From: Thamnaconus septentrionalis
Taxonomy: Eukaryota; Chordata; Actinopteri; Tetraodontiformes; Monacanthidae
Assembly (NCBI GenBank): GCA_009823395.1
Contig: CM020517.1
Span: forward strand, 15,102,001 to 15,166,000
DNA: 64,000 nt
Direction: 5' to 3'
Below the pieces are notes generated by a model, which did no database searches, was not told where the DNA came from, and saw nothing but the letters and a program-made list of their open reading frames with translations. A program made the position numbers and the translations under genes. Within the stretch, counting starts at the first letter, position 1. Every line of letters starts with the position of its first letter. Positions 41,501 to 53,700 of this stretch are shown here, in pieces.

Positions 41501-44500
41501 TTTGTTTCCAGTCTCGGTGTGGTTTAGACCTCCACGGTTAGCCGTTTGCACATTACAGCGGGCCATGAAGGAATCTGAATTTCCCCCTCATGTTATTACA
41601 GTCTCCAAGACCCATCTATCAAATTAACTGCCCGTGTTCTACCAAAACAGAAGTTAATGCTCAATTATTGAGGGGAAAAAAAGAAAAAAAAAAGACTCAA
41701 AGACCGCTTAACACAGCAGTCCGCCACTTAAGATTGATGGTTGGTTATCTGACATTGGCTTCCCAACATGTGTAAAATGTTAACGAGAGAGCGAGGAATA
41801 TGGCGCGGCTGAAAAGTAATACGTCTGAGAGGAAGTGAGACTAGAAATCGGAATTTAAAAGGCTGTTAAAATGATGGACGCCACAGCCTGCAGAGAGAGA
41901 AAGGACGGTTCTGTCGCGGCCAAACCTTTAATAAGCTAATAACACCGCTCCTTAACGGTGCCCCTCGCTCAGAGAATCAGTGAGTTGTGTCTACCTTGTG
42001 GAAGCTGCCATGGAAAACGCTCTTCACTTGCTCCTCATTAAAGCTGGCTCTCTGGATCTCGCCGCGGGTGTCCTTGTTGTAGAACGTGAGTGTTTTGCTG
42101 GAAGCTGAAATGACAGGATGGATCCCTGAGAGCGTGACCCCATGCTGCGGTAGGTACAGCACCAGCACGTCAGTCGGAAACTGGTGACGACGAGCAGTGA
42201 GTAATGGGACGATGGTATCATGTGACACCAAAGTGTGTTACTGATTTTGTTGTTTTTCACAGTAGACATGGGTTTGTACACAAATGGGTATATTGCATGC
42301 ATAAATATGTGTATCTATGTATGTGTTCCATTGTATCTAGATTTGTTAATGCCCTGCTTTCAGTTTTGTCAAAGCTTGTATTAAACTTGCTTGTATTAAC
42401 ATGCGGATAGCGTTCTTAAATTTTTGTAAGTAAAATACATTGCCACTTTATTTTTGTATTTCATTTTATAATAATTTAGGATTGAATATTTATTTATTTA
42501 AACATCAACTGTTTAAAAAAAACAGCATGTATTGAGGAGGGAGCCTGCACTATTGCTAGCAGTGCCCCTGGTGGTGCGTATCTGTTAATGCTTTGTCAAA
42601 AACGGAAATAAAGCTCCTACTACTCGTACTAGTTGTAGTTGTGCAAAGCTCACAGTCAGGCTGGATCTGAAAAAAAAGGTGAAATCATCCTGCTTCATAC
42701 AGCAGGAAGTTGAATGAAAGGTGAATGTTTGGATACGCCAGCAGTGGCACCACACATGTTGACAGCTTGAGAAGCCGAGACAGGCGAAGCCAGAGAGAGG
42801 GGCTTTAGTTCTTAATGAAGTGTGTGTACAGCTGTGTACGTGCCGGGGCTCCAGCTGAGGGGGGTGGTGGTGGCGGGGAATGGGGGGTGGGGGGCGTGTC
42901 CGACGTGGAATGCTTACGGTTCAGGGTGACCCCGACCTCCGGGTTGTTGTTCCTGTCGGCAATCTGCCAGATATCAAAGGCTTCGGAGGGCGTGTCGGGC
43001 AGCAGGCGGAAGAGGAGGACGATGGTGTAGGACGGGGGAAGACCTTCCGGGTGGATCTCCCTGGCAAACGTCAAGAACACAACGTGCACCGCCGTGAGTC
43101 AGACCTCGTTTACAGGCCAGGCGTTGAGTCCCCGGACTGCGAAACCCGTGCGCGAGGGCCAGAGCTCCCGGCCGAGCCTGCAGAAATTGCCTGCACGTTG
43201 AAATTATTTCCCCTCTCTCGCGCTCTCGCTCCCGCAGGTTCAGAGCGATTCCATATGTGTGTACAGTAGGGAGCAGTGGCTGTGCCCACAATCACAAAAA
43301 GTGCATCATTACGAACATTAGAGGCCGGCTCGCGGGACAGGCTTTCAGAACAATGTAGACGCAAATTTCCCCGACACCTCGTGTGCAGCCTCACGTGGAA
43401 ACATCCCAGATCCTGAGCATTGAGCATGTTAGAAATTTACCACCACAAAACCAGGAAGTGGAAATAAGTAATAACATGTAGTTCCCTTTTCAGCCTGTTT
43501 TCTGCTCGTTCTTCTTCTACTTTTATATTTTCCAGCACAAAAAACACCACACATACCAGGACAGGTAGCTGTCACCCTAATTGTTCTCCTGCTGCAAAGT
43601 CTCCTTTGATCAGTGCTGTCGCTGAACACGCCAAAACTCAACCAAACAGGGCGTGTGTGGTTGAGTCCTCTGGGAAATGTTCACACAGAGGATCACATTG
43701 TCCAAAAACTCAGTTCAGTTCAGTTGTCTCCCGCGGTTAAGGCTACACAATTGTGTGTGGCCAGGACCAATAAAGAAGTAAATCTCTTGGCCGTGGAGAC
43801 ATATTGTTCTTCTTCAACAATAGAGGAGGGCTCATCTAAAACACTCTTTGCTAGGTTTTTGTTCCTTTCTTTTTAGCACCTAATCCCCAAAAAGCTGCGA
43901 AAGCAAATAATAAGTGTCCCCCAATTTGCCAAAGGGCACCGGGAAAGTCCTGGCGTGTCTGAGGAGGAATTATGATGAGTAATGACTGTCGACGGGATTA
44001 AAGAGCGCAGCAGATAAGGCTGAGGGGGCTGGGAACGTTCGCGTAATGACAGCCGCAGCCCTCTCCGCTTTGGCACGCCGCAAATAACAATTAGCCCTGG
44101 CGCTTACTTGGTGGGCTGGTTTATGAAGGAATCCTTGTGAAGCCTGTAGGCGATGTAGCTGTTGAAGGAGCCCGGCTCCATGGAGACGCCGTTCATTCCT
44201 GCAAAAGTGCGATCCGTGATGTTGAAGGCCTCCAGCATCCGGAAACCTGGCAGAACAAAGAGCCGGCGGCGCTGCGTTAAGAGGAGGGACGCCACTCAAA
44301 CTCACACACACAAATCCTTACTTAGTTATCCATGGTTATCTTTATTTATGTATGTGTTTGTCTCTGTTTTCTCTTTTTATTCATTATTAATCTTTTTAAT
44401 CATGCAATATTGTTCAAATGTCTGCTTTTCGGGTCACCACTTGCTCTGTTACCAGGACACCATTAGTAAAATAAAACCACTCAACAGGTAGCTCCTGAAC

Positions 44501-47500
44501 CAACCTGTGTGATTCACACTCTCGGGTCACAAGCGCTACCTTTCAGAATAAATCGTTCAGCCAGAGACATTTCTGCTTGTCATTATGGCCAAACAGGACA
44601 AAGTGGGGGGAAACAAAGAAGAGGAGGGAAAATGGACACCTCGCCTTTAAAACTGGGCGCCACTCACTCACCAGGTGTCGTGAAGCCGTTGATGTAGATG
44701 AGAGGGCAAGCTGCAACAGGAGCAAAGACGAGGTTTAAATGCATTGGTTTGATGTCTCTTTCCAAAAAAAAAAAAAAAAAAAATTGACATGTGCGCTAGT
44801 GGCTGGGCTTCTTGTTTCGCACTCATCAGCCAAGACGTTTAAACGCTCTGATTGCAAACACGCCGGGTCGTGATTTCGTCGCACAGTCAGCCGTTGACTT
44901 ACTTGAAGTGGCTGTTTCGCAGATGAATGTGATCAGGTTGTCCTGGATCTTGTCAAAGGCGTCGTAGTCGTCGACCACAACCACATGTCTCTCGCTGGGC
45001 TTGCTGCCGATAACTCTCAGCTCTGTCATGTCAACATCAGCCACGCCGACCACAAACACACTGTAGCCTGGCACACGCACGCACACACACAAGGGAGGGG
45101 GAACACTATTGTTAGCCATCCAATAACCACAAGTGGTTTCTTCGCTGCGTGGATTAAAAAAAAAAAGAGTTTATTAAATCAGCCACATGCTCTGGCAGAA
45201 GCTCACCCGTTTTGGTAGGGATAGGAAAAAAATATATGAACTACTTAAAATGTGCTTCTGCTGCTGCACGAGGTCGATAGGTGCGCTCGCCCATGCAAGA
45301 CCAAACTTTGCTGATAGTGCCGTGAGTACCAGAATGCTGCAGTTTCTCTGCGCTCTTCTTGACGTCGTCCTGGGAGCGTCCGTCCGTGACCACCACCAGC
45401 ACCTTGGGAACGTTCCTCCTCATGCCGCTGTCCGAGGTGAAGACCTTCTCATACACATGTTTCAAAGCGACCCCTGCCATGGAAGAATAAGAGGGGGCCG
45501 GTTGTTAGCTTTGGATCCCAGCTTGTCTTGAGAGGCCCCCGGTGGCGTCTTTCAATGTTTTGGTTTGCAGAAGGGCCTCACCTGTCTTTGTGTTGCCTCC
45601 TCTGTAGCGAACAGACTGCAGTGCGGACAGCACAACGCCTTTGTCGTGATAAGAGTTGAGCTTGAACTCGGTCTTGGCGTCGTCACTGTACTGCACAAAT
45701 GAAACCTGTTTGGAAAGAACAAATTACATATTGTGTTAGCGAAAGAATCAAAAGACGTCCTAATGGAACGTTTTCAAGATCCTTTGGATCCAGCCCACAT
45801 ATCCATTTGGTCAGGAGCCAGTCGACAGAGTTTAGGGAGGGGAAGCTGATGTGATTTGACTCCCTGCAACATTAGCTGAATCTCACCAGGGTGTTGCTGA
45901 GCCCCAAATGTGTTTAACGTAATTGTTGCCAAAGCCAAGGAGTAGTCACGCGAAATGACAGCCAAGAAAAGCCTTCATTGTTGTTCATTGTTAATCTTGT
46001 AATATGAAACTTCCACACAGTTCAGATAAAACTGCCACTGCTCCAGCGACCACATTAATCCCACTGACGACTCATAGTAGCTACTTCTGTTCCTTCTTCT
46101 TGGTCTTCTGTGGTTTTTCAGATCAATTACTCTGTCACTTCTGACATCTTTATCGATTAAAGCAACAAACAGGTTTGACTTATTGAAAATACTGCGTCAT
46201 GGATGCTGGCAAGAAGGATGAGCAAGATTTCAATGACTCATCTGCAAAAGTCGACGAGCATTTTGCAAAAGGATTTTAAACGCTGACCTGCATGCCCTTG
46301 GGGTTGATCACATCGAAAGCTCCGGTCATGCTGGTGACAAACTGGAGGACCTTGCTGAAGCTGTCATCACCGATACTCCAGGAGCCATCAATGAGGAAGA
46401 CCAGATCCGCCTTGGCGCCTTTGCACACTGCAGAAGAAGGACAAAAGCTGTGACCACAACAGCCGACCAATGGCAGTTTCATCACAGTGGCAACTAAGGC
46501 GCCAAGATGTCTTTACCATCTAGAGCAGGGGGGACTGTCGCAGGAGGAGGTAGGGTGGGGGGCTCGGTTGGCACTTCTGTAGGTTTGACCACTGTGAGAC
46601 AGAGACGCAGGTGTGGATCAGAGACAAGTAGTAGGATTTTGTTGGAATGACAGATTGCTTCCTTGGCTGTGAACTGGCGAGGAGGGTGTTTGCTTACATG
46701 TCCTCTCCTTAACACCCACTCCGGGTCCTTCCATGTTGGGGGTCTGGGTGTACACAGTGACGTTGTAAAGAGTGTCAGGACTCAAGCCATCGAAGCAGTT
46801 GCTGCTCTCCGAGCCCCTGACGGTGATCTCCTGAGCTCTGCCCTTGGAGGCTGAGGGCACATTAAAACATTATTAGGGTGCTAAATTCTTGTGTCCTGTG
46901 ACCTGTATGGTGCGCCGATAGGGGGTGGTACTCACTGTCGAAGGGGTTGATCTTCAGCCGGTAGGAGGTGGCAGCCCTGTGAGGGGTCCATCGAACGCAG
47001 AAAGAATCGTGGGCCACGTTGTAGGTGGTCAGGTCCGTCACGTTCAGGTACACTGCACAGAAGGCGCTGTTGTTAGTCCGCGTTCATCAAGACTACCGAA
47101 CGGAGGGATCGCCGCTTCGGCTTCTTACATGTGGTGCCTTCTCCGATCAGAGGGGCACTGTCGCCCGCGTTGTACTGCGCCAGCACCTTCACATCGTAGG
47201 TGGTTCCTGGTTGCAAGTTGTGCAACTGGTGGGTCGTGACATCACCAACCAGCACTTCCTTGAACTCATCAGAGCCTAAGAAGAGATACACCTATTATAA
47301 CTATTCTTTTTTTTAAACTAAAGCTTCCAAAAAGATAAAGGGAAAATAATACTGGGCTGAAATATTTAGCTGATGCAGAGAGTGACAGCTGAAAATCCTG
47401 GAAACATAAATGTGAATTAAAGTTGAACTGGGTTTTTTAATGAGTATTATTCAATGTACCAAATGTACGTAGATGACCTCATGTTTTAGTTTTGTTTGGT

Positions 47501-47719
47501 TTTTTTTTAAAGAAAAAAAAGGAAAAAAATGTTTCAACACTTTAAAAAATATCCGTACCCTCAGGTTGGTAGATGAGTTTGTATCCGTTGACTTTGGAAG
47601 GGGCGGGGTCCCAGGATACCTTGAAGCGGGTGTACCACTCATCAGAAACGCGGAGATTTCTGGGGCCCAGCATATCAACTGTGGGAAACGGAACAGGAGG
47701 ATCATTGTCATCGTCATCC

Positions 47720-47750
<31 letters not shown>

Positions 47751-50700
47751 GTATCTGAACGTGCAATAATGCTCCATACGTGTGCGTCCATTTCCGTCTA
47801 TATCTCCTCCCGGTCCATCGCTGTACATGGCCGTCACTTTGATGTTGTAGGGAGTGTCCGTATCCAGGTTCTGCAGGATGACGCTGTTCTGGTTTCCTGG
47901 CACGGTCGTCTGCAGGAACAGAACAAACATTAAGGGAAGGCGTTGGATGAACGGATAACAACCTGTTTTACTACCAACAAAAGTCTCAGCTGAATCCGGT
48001 GGGGCTCTGCACATGCTTACATATTCCTCAATGGGGTCCCCTGTGGTTGGGGCGTAGGTGATGCGGTACTGTACGACTGGGCCGTCAGCGTGGTCCCAGT
48101 TGACAGTGAGGGTGCTGGTGGTGGGGTCGTACACGCGGAGGTTCCTTGGGCCACTGCGGGGCACTGAGAGAGGAAGAAGGTTTTTGTTTTTTTTCCGTTG
48201 CCACAACAACAAAATAGATTTCATGGTCAACCAGACCGGTGGTGAAGGCTTCTGAATACAGGGAAGCCGGATCTTACGTGTCTTTCCAGCGTCACTCATG
48301 GCAGGTCCTTCGCCGTCGCTGTACAGGGCAACCACCCCGACATTGTAGTCAGTGCTGGGGAGCAGCTGCTGCAGGAGAGCTGTGGTGGTGGTTCCTGGGA
48401 CTACAATCTGCGCAGGAAAAATACCAATATATATCGTTGAAAAAATAAATTATTGCCATTGCTGAGTTCAAATAATTTCTTTTGGAAATTCCGTTCCTTT
48501 CACAGCACCAAACAAGTGTCATGCATGAATTCATTTTCACCTGCGTAATTGGGACACACAATATAATCATCACACCTAGTCAGAAATGATTACTAATGCA
48601 TTTAAATAGGGATGAATAGAGGATTGTGTTAGAAAACAAAATCATTCCAAGTTAATGGGCCACTGCATTCATAAAACTTTAAAATGCACAATGCACAAAA
48701 TTTACGCCAAAGCGATCAGCACAGAATTTAGCCAATTTTATGTTTTAAATAAATTCATGAGTTCCTTCCTTGTTAGCTCCTTGCAAAAAAAAAAAACAAA
48801 GAGCATGACAGGAGCCCAAACTTCTGAAAAGGTTAAACACGGCAGGCGCTGACTTGGGCGTATCCTTAAAATTGTGCAATTATGAAGGAGTGGACAAACA
48901 CGAACAAAGGCCAATTCTCCTCTCTCCCTCTAATGACGGCTGCCTCTGTTGTGTGAGCGCTCCGAGGAAGCCCCAATCAATAGACCGAGCCTGAGCTCAG
49001 GGCGGGGTGAAAGCCAGGGAACCAAATGACCCCTGGATTAATGACAGCTGGTGTCGCTGACTGACAGACAGGACAGCTGATTACACAGAAGTCCCACCTT
49101 TCCCTCGCCTGCCCCTGTCGGGGGGGTTAGATGGTCAGACAAGATAAGATCAGTGAGATTCCCTGAGGACTCGCGGCTAGTTAGAACCTCTGGGAATGAG
49201 AGGCGGCCAAGAACGTACGCTGGAGGGAGCGCCAATAAAACACACAAAAATGGGAGGATTCTGGGAAAATGGTTAACATGGATTTTGTAACCATTATCAC
49301 GAGTAGATAAATAAATCTGCTTGTGTTCAACGCATTTGCAGCGAGTCTAAACGCGATATTGCTGGCTGAGGAGGAAAAGACACGCCCCATTAAAGTCACA
49401 ATGGTCTGGGGGCCGATGCCGTGATGGTGGGTAACGAACAGCGATGGGAGCAGAATGCGCAGCCTCGATCGGCCAAACCGAAATCCAAATATTTTTCTGA
49501 GAGTCTGACAATTAGGGAGCAATCAACTTTTAATGGCGCAGTTTCATCTGGCAGACGCTCGCCGCTGCTGGCGACCTGCAACGTGCGAAGACGCGAGCAC
49601 ACGGGCGCCAGATGCCTTTTATCGCGGGGGTGTGCCATTTTTCCGATTTCTGCTTTAATTAACGCATTTGTGGTCAAAACGCCGGCTAATGTCGCCTGTT
49701 AAAAGCAAATGATGAGGAGGAGACACATGGTGCACTGTAAATGTTGGGCTACAACTTTTTTTAACTGGCTTTGCCGCTCAGGAAACACACTTTCACACTC
49801 CCTCCCGGTTCGGGTCGAACTGTTTCCCTCTCAGAATTTCTTATCACCGACGGTGGAGGCGAAAACTCACCGACTCCGAGGGCCTGGCGCCGGTCACGGT
49901 GAGTAGACCACCCGGTACTGCAGGACTGGGCCGGTGGCAGCATCCCAGCGGACGTTCAGGGTGTTGGTGGTGGGATTGAAGACCTCGATGTTCTTGACGG
50001 CGCTGCGCTCCACTGCCGGAAGAACAGGGTGGTAGGTGGTCAGCAAGTCATCGGGGGTTGAAAGTGAAAGGTGAGATTGGGGTGAAAGAAAGAGAAAGTG
50101 CAACGAGAACAGTGAAAGACCAAAAAGTTAAGTAGAGGGGAGAGCTGGAGCAGATAAGATGAGGGAGGCCGTTCAGTGGGTGGAGGAGAAATTTCAGTAA
50201 ATTACAGGTTAAAACCCTCCAGTGAATTAGCCACCCGCCTTGTATTCAGGCGGTGCATCTTTTAGCGTCTGTGGCCCAGTGCTATTTAGCCGTCCCTAAA
50301 TCACCCCAAAGCAGTGGCCCAATCATTCCCCCTTTGTTCCATCTAACCGTGATGATTCATGCTCCTGACCCCCCACCCCCCAAACAATCGAAGCCAGGCA
50401 GCAAACTCTGCTGACGGCATGAGAACGTTTCAGTAAAATGGGAACAATGCTGCCCGGCAATAAAAGAGAAACAAGTTTAAGACATCACTTAACAATAGCG
50501 CGATCCATGGGCTACTTCCTGTCGGTGCCCTAAAGGTTAATGAGAGGGATGTTCAAGGTGTACGTGCGCAGCCCCATGTGAAGCTTTTCTTCCGAGGCGG
50601 GGAAATAACAAAACAGAGCAGATGTTTGGAGGCTCTGTGCCGCTGCTCATTATAACCCCATAAATTCTAAGAGGGGGGAAAAAAAACAGTGGGCAAAATA

Positions 50701-53700
50701 CCGCAAGTGGGCTTCCGTACTTTTAAAAGTTTCACAGACCAAAGTTGGACTTTAAAGGCGAAATTAAGAGCGAGTGGCGAACAGAGCCAGCGTGAGGATG
50801 ACAGTCCTGATATGGTACCAACATGGCGGCTGCACATCGAATTTTTAAAGTGACTGAAAACCGACTCTGAGGACGTTGAGTATATGAGTCAGATTCACCT
50901 GATCACAATGGGGCGGCTGGACGCTCACTTCCAGGTGGAAGTGGAATTGAAACAGTGTGTTGGACTATGGACTAATTATGGTCTACCTAAGGCCTCCTTC
51001 CTCATTTCCTTGGTCCAAAAGACTGCAATTAGATGGAAAAAATGTATATCTTCTCCGATTTATTGTGAAAATAATAAAATGAGTGGAGTTTATTTAAATA
51101 GAGGCTCTTTATTTAGCTGAAAAACTTCATTCCCTATGTCAGTTTGTCCTGTTTGTGTGTCTTTTTTTCTGCAGCATCCTTATAAATTGAAGTTTTTTCA
51201 TTTAGTTATTATTTATTTATTTTTAAGTGATTTATGATGTGAAGTCAACCAGTTAGCCACTCTGTTCAGCCTCTTGCCAAACATGCCGAACCTCGAACGG
51301 AGAGCAGACGAGGCTGCAGGGTTTGTAGTACTGTGAGTACTGCGTCTGTACGACGTGACATGCTGTACGTGCCATTTAGGGAGTTAATGGCTTTGGGATA
51401 CGTGTCGGGGGAGGGGCGGGGCTTAGCCGAACAGCACCGCGCAGCAGGGAAAGCCGGGGGCGCTGGGAGTGTGACCTCGGCGAAAGGAGTCGAACTCAGC
51501 AGTCATAAAAAAAAGAAGACATAATGCTCTCTTTTCATGTTTTAGCCCGACATGTTCCTTTTTCCTCAAGGCAGAGCCAATTGCTCATAACCCACCCTGC
51601 CCCCGACTCGCAAGCCCCACCATTATCCTGACCACTACCCTTCATTCCACTCCATAAATGGACAATATTACAGTAAAAGAGAAAGGGGAGACTATTATAA
51701 CGCTGCCAACAGCCGAGGAATTCCTTCCTACGCAATCACCCCACAAAATGCTGACTCATTCCCAGCCAAGAGGGGTGGTTTGCAACAGTGGGGACTACTG
51801 GAAAATGTCTGTTGGAGCTGCGCTGAGTGAGCCTATGTTTGGTGGTAGCCTTTTACCTGAAGGCATGGAGTCCGTGTGTATGGATTCACCACTTTAGAAT
51901 ATCTGATGTTACCTTTCAGTTCATTTTTCCTTTTATAATGTTGAAGTTTTAGGCGAAGAAGACTGTTGTTTTCCTTTTAGAATATTCAGAAGTCAAGAAG
52001 AGCTTCTCATCTGTCAAAAATACCACTTAGGTGATTCAGCAAGTCACTGTGTGGAGCCAGGAAAGTCAAACATCCTCAGCAAAAAACATTGTTATATCTA
52101 TTCATATATTATTGTGTGTAATTATACACACGCCCCAGGAAATTACCATTTATGGTTGCTCGACCCATCCAGGGTGATCAGACAACACTTGGTGATCCAG
52201 CAAAAAGCAAACCCAACCTCAATGAGAAAAGCAAAATGGCTGCTTTTCCGCAATGTGGTTTGTATTTTGTGAGAAAATATTCAGGCCCAGTCAGCAGTTC
52301 TTTTTTTTTTTTTTTTTGTTCCTCAAAGTAGTCACACGAAAGAAAACAATGGCCTCCAGTGTGTCCTGTGACTGTCACTCCTCAACATCTCATCTTTGGT
52401 CTGCATTTTGTAAAACCCTGTCTTATCTTTATGGATTATAACGCTGGTGCGCGCATGCAGCACTTACAAGTCTTGCCGTTCTCTGACATGGGCTGTCCCT
52501 CTCCAGCAGAGTAGACTGGGACCACGGTGACGGTGTATTCGGTCTTGGAGTCCAGGTTCTTCAGCACGGTGCGGTAGGTGTTGCCTGATACCTGGGTCTG
52601 CATGAACGCAAAACGGGGTTCACAGCGAGGTTGTGCGGTTACAAAGAAGAAAACGTGTTTTTTGACATGTTTTTTAGAAGCTCCAGGCCTGATGTTTAAA
52701 TTACCATGAGCGTCTCTCCTCCAGCCGCTGGGACGTAGAAGACCTTGTACTGACGCACGTTGCCTTCAGCAGCCTCCCACTGGACATTCAAGGAGCTGGT
52801 GGTGGGGTCAGTGACTTGGAGGTTCCTAACGCCACCCAAAGGCTCTGTCGTACAGCAAAAGCGCAATGCAATTAGTCGTGCGCAAAACTAGCACATTAGT
52901 AAAGAAATATTAAGTGTGGTGATTGATACCACAGAGGTCTCATTATTGCTCCAGTTAAGGAAACTTACTGGTCTTTCCAAGGCCGGTCAGATCCTTACTG
53001 ACTCCCTTGGGATACACGGCGGCCACACTGATGGAGTATTCGGTGTCAGGGGTCAGCTTGGGGAGCAGGACGGAGGTTTTCTTCCCACCAACTTGGGTCT
53101 AGTTGGGAAAGAGTCTCAGTTTCAGTTTCTGATTTTAAAACTAGTGGCTGGAATAACATGGCTGATGATCAGAATACATGCAGATGAGCCACTCATAGAT
53201 CATTTGTAATGTAGGGGTTTCTATTGTCCAGGATGCTCGACTCACGTCCAGGAGTGTTTGCACCTGCACTTCACAACCTCAAGTTATATTCCTACTGGGT
53301 TTCTGCAGATTGTGCAATCAGTTTGATCTTTGCCGCACAGATTCCATTCTTTGGACATTTTACCTCAAACACATGCGTCTTGGCCAACGCGTGGCCATTA
53401 GCTTCCAGTTTTACATCAGCCTTTGAGTGTGATATCACACAGGTAATCACAGAAGCACGTTTTAATCAAGTGTGTGTTCGTATGCGTCAAGGGGGAAACT
53501 ATTGATCAACCGCTGAGCTGAATCCAACAGCTGAGATAAAACATGTGACAGAAACAGTGCAGGTAACAGACTATGGCTTCTATTGTAGTAAAACTGTGTG
53601 CATAATCTCTCAAGTATTCAGTTCGTCAGGGTGGATATATGCTATTAAAATTGTGCATTTGAAATGCAAATGTATCCAAGCAATGAAACCCATCATGTTC

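Noticed and set aside
42105..42145. Upstream in-frame AG acceptors for the third TSPN exon
   Set aside because: They would insert residues such as GIHPVISA that are absent from the family; the acceptor at 42,105-42,106 gives the conserved VGVTLNPSSKTL join.
49894..49896. In-frame TGA read as selenocysteine or a programmed stop
   Set aside because: Readthrough would leave the wrong frame; only a one-base shift recovers the conserved residues, so an indel is the simpler explanation.
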